Below are positions 52,034 through 62,057 of a stretch of 64,000 nucleotides of DNA, piece by piece. The stretch's first letter is position 1. Every line of letters starts with the position of its first letter. The DNA is from Desulfobulbaceae bacterium. GTDB lineage: Bacteria > Desulfobacterota > Desulfobulbia > Desulfobulbales > Desulfobulbaceae. The position numbers were made by a program, and so were the translations under genes. The stretch lies in the NCBI GenBank assembly GCA_011389815.1, contig JAABTP010000007.1, positions 1 through 64,000 of the forward strand, in the 5' to 3' direction. The notes beneath the pieces are model-generated. The model did no database searches, had not been told where the DNA came from, and saw only the letters and a list, made by a program, of their open reading frames with translations.

Positions 52034-53587
52034 ATGAGCAAAAAAAATATACAAGGCAAAGTATACCTCGTCGGTGCCGGTCCCGGTGATCCGGGCCTGC
52101 TCACCCTGCGGGGAAAATATCTCCTTCAGCGGGCAGAAGTCGTGTTTTACGACTATCTGGTCAACAAAAAACTGCTGAACCATGTACCTGACACCGCCGA
52201 GCTGATTTATGTCGGTAAAAAAGGCGGTGGGCTCCATGCCTACACCCAGGAAGGGATCAACAAAATGCTGGTCGAGTACGGTGCTTCCGGCAAACGAGTG
52301 GTTCGTCTCAAGGGTGGCGACCCTTTTATCTTTGGACGCGGCGCTGAAGAGATTCAGGAGCTGGTAAAACAAGGGGTTGATTTTGAGGTGGTTCCCGGCG
52401 TAACCTCGGCAACAGCTGCTGCCACCTATGCTGGTATTCCTATAACCCATCGGGGGTACACCACTTCCGTGGCCTTTATCACAGGACATGAAGCCACTGG
52501 TAAACGGCAGTCCACTGTGGCCTGGGATAAACTGGCCACTGGTGCGGGCACCATTGTCGTCTATATGGGGATCAAGAACCTGCCTATTATTACGTCAAAA
52601 CTTATGGAGCACGGTCGTGCCCCGGAAACGCCAGTAGCTGTGGTCCGCTGGGCCTCAACCCCAATTCAGCGTTCCGTGGTCGGCACCCTGTCAACTATTA
52701 GCGAGGTGGTACAGAAAACGGGCATCACCCCCCCTGCCCTGGTTATTGTCGGTGAAGTGGTGAACCTGCGCGACAGCGTTGACTGGTTTGAGCGACGCCC
52801 TCTGTTTGGTAAACGAATGGTGGTGACCCGCACCCGTGAACAAGCCAGTGAGCTGGTTTCCCTGCTGGAAGAAAACGGAGCTGATTGCCTGGAATACTCC
52901 ACTATCCACATTGAACCGGTGGATGACTACAGCCTGCTGGATCATGCTGTTCAGAACATAAGCAGCTATGACTGGGTTCTCTTTACCAGCCTGAACGCGA
53001 TCACCTATTTTTTCAAACGACTGGAGGCGACAGGTCAAGATAGCCGTATCCTGGCCGGTTGCGGCATTGGTGCGGTGGGCCGGGCAACAGCGGATGAGCT
53101 GCTCAAGCACGGTATTCGGGCTGATCTGATTCCGGAAAAATTTACTGGGGCTGGTTTAGCAGAGTCCCTGGTCAACGGCAATATCTCAGGAAAACATGTC
53201 CTGTTACCACGGGCTGAAAAGGCTATGGAGACCCTGCCAGAGATGCTGGAAGACGCAGGTGCAAACGTAACCGTGGCTCCGGTGTATCGCAACATTCCTC
53301 CCCAGGGACGCAAGGATGAACTGCGGGAAGAACTGGCTGACGGCAATATCGAATTGGTCACCTTTACCAGTTCTTCAACAGTGACCAATTTTCTGAGCAT
53401 GATTGACGCTGACAATGACCAGAAACTCCATCAACTATTGGACGGGGTAAAAATTGCTGCCATAGGCCCTGTTACCGCAGAGACTGCCCGTACAAATGGC
53501 CTGACCGTTGATATCCAGCCAGACAATTATACCATTCCCGATATGGTGACCAGTATTGTGGACTATTACCGCCCTGAAGCTACCTGA
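52034..53587 (+). CDS. cobA-hemD: Uroporphyrinogen-III C-methyltransferase fused to uroporphyrinogen-III synthase
   Basis: A 517-residue fusion. Residues 8-245 are the SAM-dependent methylase (LVGAGPGDPGLLTLRG, RLKGGDPFIFGRGAEEIQEL) that makes precorrin-2. Residues 260-510 are HemD (GKRMVVTRTREQASELVSLL, then TFTSSSTVTNFLSMI), which closes the tetrapyrrole ring. Such fusions are common in sulfate reducers and clostridia. It follows hemC by 60 bases. Its 3' end overlaps a CULT-domain gene. Confidence 0.96.
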   Translation: MSKKNIQGKVYLVGAGPGDPGLLTLRGKYLLQRAEVVFYDYLVNKKLLNHVPDTAELIYVGKKGGGLHAYTQEGINKMLVEYGASGKRVVRLKGGDPFIFGRGAEEIQELVKQGVDFEVVPGVTSATAAATYAGIPITHRGYTTSVAFITGHEATGKRQSTVAWDKLATGAGTIVVYMGIKNLPIITSKLMEHGRAPETPVAVVRWASTPIQRSVVGTLSTISEVVQKTGITPPALVIVGEVVNLRDSVDWFERRPLFGKRMVVTRTREQASELVSLLEENGADCLEYSTIHIEPVDDYSLLDHAVQNISSYDWVLFTSLNAITYFFKRLEATGQDSRILAGCGIGAVGRATADELLKHGIRADLIPEKFTGAGLAESLVNGNISGKHVLLPRAEKAMETLPEMLEDAGANVTVAPVYRNIPPQGRKDELREELADGNIELVTFTSSSTVTNFLSMIDADNDQKLHQLLDGVKIAAIGPVTAETARTNGLTVDIQPDNYTIPDMVTSIVDYYRPEAT

Positions 53588-53930
53588 GGTTCTTCTCCGA
53601 CAAGTCTTTTCTGAAAAAGAGCCGAAAAACGATCTGCTCAGTACAACAACCAGCAGATCAAAGAAAAAAGGCAAAAATCCCATACGCTGTCGCACCTGCC
53701 AAGCCCTGATCACCAATCAGGATCAGGCAATAAGCAGGCAAGGCCAGCACGAACATGCTTTTTTTAACCCTGCTGGCCTGGCCTTTGAAGTCCGTTGTTT
53801 TCAAGATGCTCCTGGTTGTCTTGTGCAAGGCACACCAACAGCGGAGTTCAGTTGGTTTGCAGATTACCACTGGCAGTATGCCCTTTGCATACATTGTCGT
53901 ACGCATTTAGGGTGGTTCTTCTGTTTATAA
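53556..53930 (+). CDS. CULT-domain (cereblon ligand-binding type) protein
   Basis: A 124-residue protein if started from TTG at 53556; no Met codon follows, so the start is uncertain. The core (about residues 42-122) has the zinc Cys pairs C45-x2-C48 and C111-x2-C114, NPAGLAFEV, FSWFADYHWQYALC and HLGWFF. Three Trp (100, 106, 120) have the same spacing as the thalidomide cage of human cereblon (380, 386, 400). The last beta strand found in other members seems missing. Bacterial CULT proteins are known, but their ligands in vivo are not. It overlaps cobA-hemD by 32 bases. Confidence 0.8.
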   Translation: MWTITALKLPEVLLRQVFSEKEPKNDLLSTTTSRSKKKGKNPIRCRTCQALITNQDQAISRQGQHEHAFFNPAGLAFEVRCFQDAPGCLVQGTPTAEFSWFADYHWQYALCIHCRTHLGWFFCL

Positions 53931-54308
53931 CGGATTCTGTTTATTTTACTTTCCGTATATAAACCAAACTGTTATGGATGCAAATAATACCGGTGATATT
54001 CCGTTTTAGACGTTTTTGAGGACACAGTTGCCGAAAAATGAGCTGGTGCTTCAAATATTAATCATGAGAAAACAACGCGTTGCCGTATCAATAGAATCCG
54101 TTATAATCAGAAATTCTGATACCAGGAACCCGAGTTGTTCAGAGAGATCAGAGGGTATTCGTTAAAGGCTCGGTGACCGAGCAAGGATAGATATGTCTTT
54201 GAGATGTTTGGATGTTGCCTTCTGAATAGTTACGTTCTCTAAATTTAAATGCATGGTAGATCGTTTGCTGTTCCTGCGAAAGGGTTCTTTGGGAAAGGAG
54301 GGAGGGTA
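53931..54308. other. Gene-free stretch between the CULT and hemerythrin genes
   Basis: About 378 bases, A+T-rich, between convergent genes. No credible frame, strong hairpin or repeat was seen. Confidence 0.5.
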
Positions 54309-54836
54309 TCACGAAGCTGCCTGAGCAGTTGTATCTCGCTTAAAAAAGGAAAGGAAACGGGCAAAAACACCTTCAGGGAGCACTTCTTCATATTCATCCT
54401 CCTTAATATGTACCGCACATTCCCGTAAAGAAACATCAACCTTGAGGATATGCTTTACCAACCAGGACTGGAGAAAGATGTGGATTTGAATGAGTACACC
54501 TCGGGTCAGACGGCCCTGGTCCATTTTTTCTTGCAGTTTTTTTTGATAATGAACGTATTTTTCAAGGAATAGCCGATGCTCTTCTTTATTAACATCCTTC
54601 ATCGGATGGTCATATTCTTCAAAAATTATTTCTTCATCCCGAAAATGCTGTTGCGCATATTCACCGAGGAAGTTGAGCATTTCAAGGATTTTTTCTATGT
54701 TTTTCTCGTCCTCTTTTGGTGTGGACTGTTTGAGGAAGAGTATGAGGCCGTTGACGCCCTCAAACATTTCATGGTGCTGTTTGTCGATGTGAGTAAAGCC
54801 TGTATTGTATTTTTGGGGATCCCATTGCAGTCTCAT
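54309..54836 (-). CDS. Bacteriohemerythrin with one altered iron ligand
   Basis: A 175-residue protein with a hemerythrin four-helix bundle in residues 1-140. The ligands are in FTHIDKQHHEMF (His21/22), QQHFRDEEIIF (His64, Glu68), EEHRLF (His87) and WLVKHILKVD (His129, Asp134). The usual H-x3-H of helix three is N-x3-H here (Asn83, codon AAT). The last 40 residues are a basic extension. Bacteriohemerythrins bind oxygen in microaerophiles; the missing His may change that. Confidence 0.88.
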   Translation of the reverse strand: MRLQWDPQKYNTGFTHIDKQHHEMFEGVNGLILFLKQSTPKEDEKNIEKILEMLNFLGEYAQQHFRDEEIIFEEYDHPMKDVNKEEHRLFLEKYVHYQKKLQEKMDQGRLTRGVLIQIHIFLQSWLVKHILKVDVSLRECAVHIKEDEYEEVLPEGVFARFLSFFKRDTTAQAAS

Positions 54837-54968
54837 AGTTACTCCTTGAGAAAAAGTAGGTAGTAATAATGGTTTCTATAGAATTGTCCAGCGCTTCCTT
54901 AAGTCAGCGGTAGTCAGAAGTAATTTGTCTATGTTGTTCTCCCAGCCTGGGAATCTGGAAGGAGATTA

Positions 54969-57223
<2,255 letters not shown>

Positions 57224-57278
57224 TCATCCTTCCCCTTGGGGAGGGATAATAAATATTCTACCCGTTCTTTCGAATGCC

Positions 57279-57309
57279 GTAGGGGCGACCGGTGGTCGCC
57301 CTCCTCTAC
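57279..57309. repeat. GTAGGGGC palindrome
   Basis: GTAGGGGCGACC faces GGTCGCCC and CTAC around a short centre. It lies between rpmA and obgE and belongs to the dispersed family listed at 38865-39100. Confidence 0.75.
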
Positions 57310-57333
57310 GGGGTCATTGATGTTCCGAGGGCC

Positions 57334-57361
57334 GTAGGGGCACGGCGCGCCGTGCCCCTAC
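57334..57361. repeat. GTAGGGGC palindrome, perfect 28-bp copy
   Basis: GTAGGGGCACGGCG is followed by its exact reverse complement, giving a 28-bp perfect palindrome without a loop. Its inner arm (CACGG) differs from the neighbouring copy (CGACC), while the outer GTAGGGG is kept. Confidence 0.85.
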
Positions 57362-57374
57362 CGAGCAAAAAAAA

Positions 57375-57402
57375 ACTCGACACCACAAAAATGATGTCGA
57401 GT
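57375..57402 (-). terminator. Terminator after rpmA
   Basis: ACTCGACA and TGTCGAGT form a perfect eight-base stem; on the minus strand a run of eight or more T follows. It lies 60 bases after the rpmA stop. Confidence 0.85.
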
Positions 57403-57461
57403 AACTTCGTCGTATGCTGAAGCAAGGTCAGCTATCCTTGTCCTGTTTTTTTGTCTGGGCA

Positions 57462-57719
57462 TTATGCCTCAGGATAAACAGACACTCGCTTGCGATTTTT
57501 GCCAAAGTCTTCAAATTTGACCACTCCGTCTACCTTGGCAAACAGGGTGTAGTCACGTCCGCATCCTACATTGCTTCCAGGATGGATTTTGGTACCAAGC
57601 TGACGAACAATAATGCTGCCTGCTGTTACGCTCTGTCCGCCAAAGCGTTTTACTCCGCGTCGCTGTCCTGCACTGTCGCGACCGTTTCTTGAACTACCAC
57701 CTGCCTTTTTATGTGACAT
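57462..57719 (-). CDS. rpmA: 50S ribosomal protein L27
   Basis: An 85-residue protein starting [20 protein letters not shown], with [20 protein letters not shown] and a C-terminal [10 protein letters not shown]. The ATG at 57719 follows a GAGAG purine run; the upstream extension is not part of L27. It should sit at the peptidyl transferase centre. Confidence 0.97.
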   Translation of the reverse strand: MSHKKAGGSSRNGRDSAGQRRGVKRFGGQSVTAGSIIVRQLGTKIHPGSNVGCGRDYTLFAKVDGVVKFEDFGKNRKRVSVYPEA

Positions 57720-57794
57720 GAGTTCTCTCCAGATGAAAATAAACTTCCATCCCGCCCCTCCGGGGTAGGATAACAAAACATGAAAAGTAGAAAA

Positions 57795-58103
57795 TTACAT
57801 GATCTCTTCAATACTCAGAGCAGTGAAGAGCTGACGATGACCACGAAGTACGCGATATCCTTGCCGTCGTTTCTTTTTAAAGACAAGCACTTTTTTGGCT
57901 TTGCCCTGATCAACGATTTTTGCAACGACCTTGGCACCTTCAACCGCAGGCGATCCAACCCGGATATTTTCACCGTCTGCAACCAGCAAGACATCAGAAA
58001 GTTCTACGGTATCACCGACTTGGCCTTGCAATTTTTCTACCCGTAAAGTATCACCAGCTGCGACCTGATACTGCTTCCCGCCGGTACGTACTATGGCATA
58101 CAT
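57795..58103 (-). CDS. rplU: 50S ribosomal protein L21
   Basis: A 102-residue protein starting [20 protein letters not shown] and ending with [20 protein letters not shown] just before the terminus. The ATG at 58103 follows AGGAAGG. The final SIEEIM extension is slightly longer than in E. coli. It is co-transcribed with rpmA. Confidence 0.96.
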   Translation of the reverse strand: MYAIVRTGGKQYQVAAGDTLRVEKLQGQVGDTVELSDVLLVADGENIRVGSPAVEGAKVVAKIVDQGKAKKVLVFKKKRRQGYRVLRGHRQLFTALSIEEIM

Positions 58104-58428
58104 ATTCCTTCCTCCGTATATGAGCAATGATAAATGATTATCAGATTATTTCAAAATTCAAAAGTTCATAAATAAACTCTATGATCACTGGTTTTGTCAA
58201 GAAGAAAAGAAGTAAATTCGGAGAAAATGCCGATCTAACCAAGTGCGGAAACGCTGTTCTGGTCAGAGGGAACGTTGGCTTTTTCTTGCGCAATACTGCC
58301 AGATTCATTATACTCTTTTTTGTTCATAATGTTGGATGCCCTGTAGGGGCGAATTCTTGTCTTCGCCCTTAACGAATTTGGAAAGCGTTTTTTATTGTAT
58401 AGAATTATTTGAACAGGAGGAAGAGGTA
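58104..58428. other. Divergent region between rplU and rubredoxin
   Basis: About 325 bases. It should hold the rplU-rpmA promoter and the rubredoxin promoter, but no clear boxes could be assigned. A GTAGGGGC-type repeat (58343-58372) lies close to the rubredoxin gene. Confidence 0.5.
58343..58372. repeat. GTAGGGGC palindrome, imperfect
   Basis: GTAGGGGCGAA and TTCGCCCTTA form the arms around a nine-base centre. A degenerate member of the dispersed family. Confidence 0.7.
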
Positions 58429-58587
58429 ATGCAGAAATACGAGTGTCCTTGTGGTTATATATATGATCCTGAAGAAGGAGATCCTGATAACAATATTGCA
58501 GAAGGAACTGCTTTTGAAGACCTGCCTGATGACTGGGTTTGTCCTAAATGTCAGGCCGAAAAAGAGTATTTCTTTGAGGCTGATTAA
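58429..58587 (+). CDS. Rubredoxin with CXC first knuckle
   Basis: A 52-residue rubredoxin after AGGAGGAAGAGG. It has [31 protein letters not shown] and the usual acidic ending. The first metal-binding knuckle reads C-P-C-G, one residue shorter than the usual C-x2-C-G, while the second is normal CPKC. It should carry electrons at low potential, for example in oxygen or nitric oxide reduction. Confidence 0.92.
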   Translation: MQKYECPCGYIYDPEEGDPDNNIAEGTAFEDLPDDWVCPKCQAEKEYFFEAD

Positions 58588-58613
58588 GCTGCATAGGTTT
58601 GAATCAGACAAAT

Positions 58614-58643
58614 ATGACCGGTCATTCAATCAATACCGGTCAT
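58614..58643 (+). terminator. Hairpin after rubredoxin
   Basis: ATGACCGGT and ACCGGTCAT form a nine-base perfect stem with a 12-base loop, followed by TTCCTCTTCT. It lies 27 bases after the rubredoxin stop and just before the SYLF gene. Confidence 0.6.
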
Positions 58644-58660
58644 TTCCTCTTCTGAAAGAT

Positions 58661-59380
58661 ATGGGCTTACAACAAGTCGTTGGCCTTTTTTTTTGCTGTC
58701 TTTTGTTCTCGCCCTCTCCGTCCTGGGGATTTTCAAAAAATAGTCTCCGTTCACAAGAACTGCTTGATGCCAGAGAGTTGGTTGCGCAAAGCGATGCGGT
58801 TCTCTACGATTTTTTGCAGGATCCTAATGTGAAATGGCTCCCAAAGCATATTGCAAAAGCACGCAGTATCTTTATTGTTCCCCAGATGCTCAGAGGAACC
58901 TTCCTGATAGGGCAATCCGGTGGGACAGGTGTTTTGCTTGCCCGTGATCCTGTCTCTGGAAAATGGAGCTATCCTGGATTCTACACTATTGATTCGGTAT
59001 CAACAGGATTGCAAATCGGTGCTGATGCCTCAGAGATTATCCTTCTCGTCATGACAGAGCGAGGAATGCAGGCTATGCTAAGGCCTCAATTCAGGATTAA
59101 CTCGAATATTGTTGTGGCAGCAGGATCTCGTGGCACTCGAACCTCTCAACGGTCAGCTGATATTATCGCCTATGCCCGTTCCATGATGGGAATTATCAGT
59201 GGCGTGTCGCTTGCCGGAGCAGTTATAGCTCCACAGAGTACATTGAACACTGCTTTTTACGGAAAACCAGTACGTCTGGAAGATATCTTGGTCCGCCAGC
59301 AGGTGAGTAATTATACAGCAGGGTCACTCCGGAGAAGAATAATGAAAGCAGTGGGCACGTTCTTAAGAAATCATAAGTAA
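58661..59380 (+). CDS. SYLF (Ysc84/DUF500) lipid-binding domain protein
   Basis: A 239-residue exported protein; the signal peptide ends near SPSWGFS. The SYLF domain spans about 45-215: FIVPQMLRGTFLIGQSGGTG, SYPGFYTIDSVSTGLQIGAD and ARSMMGIISGVSLAGAVIAP. The family binds phosphoinositides in eukaryotes; in bacteria it is found in the periplasm with unknown ligand. The open frame extends upstream through rubredoxin, but the signal peptide fixes the start at 58661. Confidence 0.9.
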   Translation: MGLQQVVGLFFCCLLFSPSPSWGFSKNSLRSQELLDARELVAQSDAVLYDFLQDPNVKWLPKHIAKARSIFIVPQMLRGTFLIGQSGGTGVLLARDPVSGKWSYPGFYTIDSVSTGLQIGADASEIILLVMTERGMQAMLRPQFRINSNIVVAAGSRGTRTSQRSADIIAYARSMMGIISGVSLAGAVIAPQSTLNTAFYGKPVRLEDILVRQQVSNYTAGSLRRRIMKAVGTFLRNHK

Positions 59381-59408
59381 TAAGCTCGTTGTGTTCAGGT
59401 GCTGAATT

Positions 59409-59470
59409 GTAGGAGCAGACCTGCGTGTTTGCCCGGTGAAGAAGGGTGAACACATAGGTTCGCCTCTAGG
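59409..59470. repeat. Composite GTAGGAGC palindromic repeat
   Basis: It starts GTAGGAGCAGACC and continues with two nested inverted stretches, GGGTGAACACA and TTCGCCTCTAG. It lies between the convergent SYLF and Crp-type genes and resembles the longer members of the family, such as 62816-62877. Confidence 0.65.
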
Positions 59471-59495
59471 GTGTCAAAAAAAGGTTACCATCAAG

Positions 59496-60161
59496 CTATT
59501 TTTCCAATAAGGTATCATACTGCAACAGTTCAATCCTTTTGCCTTTGACCCTGATCAGCCCTTCTTTTGTCATTTTGGAAAAAATCCTGGACAGCGTCTC
59601 AGGACTGGTTCCTAACAGGCTTGCGAGTTGTCCTTTGGGGATATCAAGTGTTACTTGTGTGGTGTTTTTTTGTTCCTCAGTCAGATAAATCAGATGGGCA
59701 GCTAAGCGGGCTGGTACCTCTTTTAAGGACAGGCTTTCTATCTGGGCGGCGAAGCGGCGCAAGCGCATGGAGAGGACCGCCAGCATGGAAAGGGCCAAAG
59801 ATGGGGTGCTATTGATCAGGTCAATGAAGCCTTGCCTGGGAAAAAAAAGCATGGTTGAAGGTTCAATGCTGATGGCATTGGCTGGAAATGGGGTACCATG
59901 AAAAACCGGGACTTCGCCAAAGGGTTCGCCAGGGCCAAAGATGTGAAGAATCTGTTCTTTGCCGTCCAGTGACATTTTATAAATTTTTACCCTGCCTTGC
60001 CCGACCATATAAAACCCGGTTGCCTTATCTCCTTCAAAAAAAATTGACTCACCCTGGTGGAATTTTTTTGCTGATGCCAGCTCAGCAATTTGGTCAAGAA
60101 GGGATGGGGAAAGTCCTTTGAAAAGGATTGATTCAGCAAGGAGTTGTTTTTTATTGAGCAC
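59496..60161 (-). CDS. hcpR: Crp/Fnr family regulator, probable HcpR
   Basis: A 221-residue regulator with a cNMP-type sensor (FHQGESIFFEGDKATGFYMV) and a Crp helix-turn-helix (PKGQLASLLGTSPETLSRIF). It has no Cys at all, so it is not an Fe-S FNR. Divergent position to hcp and an FNR-like site in between match HcpR, which controls hcp in sulfate reducers and can sense NO through haem. That identity is inferred. The start is a GTG, and a 25-bp tandem duplication covers the start region. Confidence 0.85.
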   Translation of the reverse strand: MLNKKQLLAESILFKGLSPSLLDQIAELASAKKFHQGESIFFEGDKATGFYMVGQGRVKIYKMSLDGKEQILHIFGPGEPFGEVPVFHGTPFPANAISIEPSTMLFFPRQGFIDLINSTPSLALSMLAVLSMRLRRFAAQIESLSLKEVPARLAAHLIYLTEEQKNTTQVTLDIPKGQLASLLGTSPETLSRIFSKMTKEGLIRVKGKRIELLQYDTLLEK

Positions 60162-60202
60162 AGTGGTCTCTTTTTTTATTGAGCACAGTGGTCTCTTTTT
60201 TT
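60153..60202. repeat. 25-bp exact tandem duplication over the regulator start
   Basis: Two identical 25-base units lie at 60153-60177 and 60178-60202, each with GAGCACAGTGGTCTC followed by seven T. On the minus strand the unit includes AAAGAGA and the GTG CTC AAT start. The upstream start copy is in a different frame and soon meets a stop. Confidence 0.9.
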
Positions 60203-60218
60203 ATTTCGCCATAGAAAA

Positions 60219-60237
60219 CCACCCCCTCTGGGGGTGG
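60219..60237. other. Strong GC hairpin in the hcpR-hcp spacer
   Basis: CCACCCCC and GGGGGTGG form an eight-pair stem with a TCT loop; a T-rich stretch follows on the plus strand (TTTATATTTTC, then eight T). It could be a terminator for read-through or an attenuator; no gene on the plus strand precedes it closely. Confidence 0.55.
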
Positions 60238-60258
60238 ATTCTTTATATTTTCTTTTTT

Positions 60259-60272
60259 TTGACGCAGATCAA
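60259..60272. promoter_or_regulatory. FNR/HcpR-type binding site upstream of hcp
   Basis: TTGACGCAGATCAA matches the Crp/Fnr-type palindrome TTGAY-N4-ATCAA. It lies about 100 bases before hcp, next to a Crp/Fnr gene, so regulation of hcp by that protein is likely. Confidence 0.7.
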
Positions 60273-60370
60273 TGTATGCAAGAGCTGTTTACCGTATACT
60301 TTGCTCATAATCAAGAATATGTTATGTGTAAAGCTATAAATGCTGGATAACCTTTATCAGGGAGATGACT

Positions 60371-62002
60371 ATGTATTGCAATCAATGCGAACAGACAGCA
60401 AAAGGAATCGCCTGCACCACCGTAGGTGTGTGCGGTAAAAAAGAAGATGTTGCAGATATTGAAGATGTCTTGATCTACGCTCTTTGCGGGATATCTTTAT
60501 TTGCCCATGAAGCACGGCAAAAGGGAATTATTGATGAGGCTGTTGATCGCTTCACCATGGAGGCTATTTTTTCCACGCTGACTAATGTGAATTTTGATTC
60601 GGAACGTTTTGTTGGTTTGATTAACAAGACTGTTGAGTTACGAGAATCCCTGAAAGGACGGGTTGCCGAGGCAGGCGGAACAGTGGATTTTGATCATCCG
60701 GCAGCGACCTTTACTCCGGCAGACTCTGTGGCTGGTCTGGCAGAGCAGGGTGCTGAACTTCAGTTTATCCCCAATTTGGATGCTGATGAAAACATTCGTT
60801 CTCTGAAGCAGACCCTGCTGTATGGGCTGAAGGGGATTGCCGCCTATACTGACCATGCCTCTATTCTTGGTCAGAACGATCCGGCCATTGCTGGCTTTAT
60901 GTATGAGGCCCTGTCTGCCCTGTTGGCAGAGGGCTTGACCATTCCTGACTGTGTGCCTGTGGCCATGAAGGCCGGAGAAATGAATTTGCGGGCAATGGAG
61001 CTGTTGGATGCGGGCAATACCGGTACTTATGGCGACCCGGTTCCTACTTCAGTGCCGCTGGGACATCGCAAGAATAAATGTATCCTGATCACGGGTCATG
61101 ACCTCCATGACCTGGAATTGCTGCTCAAGCAAACTGAAGGTAGGGGCATTGATGTCTATACCCACGGCGAGATGCTGCCCTGTCACGGCTATCCGGAACT
61201 GAAAAAACACGAGCATTTTTACGGTCATTTTGGCACAGCCTGGCAGAATCAGCATAAGGAATTTCCGAATTTTCCTGGGCCGGTGCTTTTCACCACCAAC
61301 TGTATCCAGAAGCCCAAGGATGAATACAAGGATCGTATCTTCACCACTGGTCTGGTTGGTTGGCCCGGCGTAACCCATATCGCGGACAAGGACTTCAGTC
61401 CGGTGATCGACAAGGCATTGGCTATGGACGGTTGGCAGGATGAGACAGATAACGGCTCTGTGATGGTGGGATTTGCCCGCAATGCCGTGCTTGGGGTTGC
61501 CGATAAGGTTATTGAGGCGGTGAAGAATAAGGATATCCGTCATTTCTTTCTGGTGGGTGGGTGCGATGGTGCCAAACCAGGACGGGATTATTTTACCCGA
61601 TTTGTTGAGCAGGTGCCTGATGATTGCATGGTCCTGACTCTGGCCTGTGGTAAATTCCGTTTCTTTGATAAGGATCTTGGCGACATCGGGGGAATTCCGC
61701 GTCTCCTGGATGTTGGTCAATGTAATGATGCCTATTCCGCCATCCAGATTGCTGTGGCCCTGGCTGGAGCCTTTGAGTGCGAGGTTAATGAGCTGCCCCT
61801 GTCCATGATCATTTCCTGGTATGAGCAGAAAGCAGCAGCTATTTTGCTCACCTTGCTCTATCTGGGCATTAAGGACATCCGCCTTGGACCTTCCTTGCCT
61901 GCCTTTATCAGCCCGGCGATCCTTGATTTTCTGGTTGCGACCTTTGATATCAAGCCGGTTGCAGCAACACCGGAAGAGGATTTGCAGACAATTTTAGGAT
62001 AA
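60371..62002 (+). CDS. hcp: Hybrid cluster protein (hydroxylamine reductase / NO-stress enzyme)
   Basis: A 543-residue enzyme. The ATG at 60371 is six bases after GGGAG and gives the usual MYCNQCEQ start. The N-terminal cluster Cys have the spacing C-x2-C-x8-C-x5-C (residues 3, 6, 15, 21), the class found in sulfate reducers. Hybrid-cluster ligands are visible in THGEMLPCHGYPEL, NCIQKP, LACGKFRF and DVGQCNDAYSAIQIA. Hcp reduces hydroxylamine in vitro and is linked to nitric oxide detoxification in vivo. An HD protein and a ferredoxin follow. Confidence 0.97.
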   Translation: MYCNQCEQTAKGIACTTVGVCGKKEDVADIEDVLIYALCGISLFAHEARQKGIIDEAVDRFTMEAIFSTLTNVNFDSERFVGLINKTVELRESLKGRVAEAGGTVDFDHPAATFTPADSVAGLAEQGAELQFIPNLDADENIRSLKQTLLYGLKGIAAYTDHASILGQNDPAIAGFMYEALSALLAEGLTIPDCVPVAMKAGEMNLRAMELLDAGNTGTYGDPVPTSVPLGHRKNKCILITGHDLHDLELLLKQTEGRGIDVYTHGEMLPCHGYPELKKHEHFYGHFGTAWQNQHKEFPNFPGPVLFTTNCIQKPKDEYKDRIFTTGLVGWPGVTHIADKDFSPVIDKALAMDGWQDETDNGSVMVGFARNAVLGVADKVIEAVKNKDIRHFFLVGGCDGAKPGRDYFTRFVEQVPDDCMVLTLACGKFRFFDKDLGDIGGIPRLLDVGQCNDAYSAIQIAVALAGAFECEVNELPLSMIISWYEQKAAAILLTLLYLGIKDIRLGPSLPAFISPAILDFLVATFDIKPVAATPEEDLQTILG

Positions 62003-62008
62003 CGATCC

Positions 62009-62035
62009 CTAGGGGCACGGCGTGTCGTGCCCTAC
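62009..62035. repeat. GTAGGGGC-type palindrome after hcp
   Basis: CTAGGGGCACGGC faces GTCGTGCCCTAC. A member of the dispersed family, seven bases after the hcp stop. Confidence 0.7.
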
Positions 62036-62057
62036 AGAACGGGAAAGGGAGAACACC

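Noticed and set aside
58336-58428. 31-residue N-terminal extension of rubredoxin
   Set aside because: It crosses a palindromic repeat, and the AGGAGG-type site points to the ATG at 58429.
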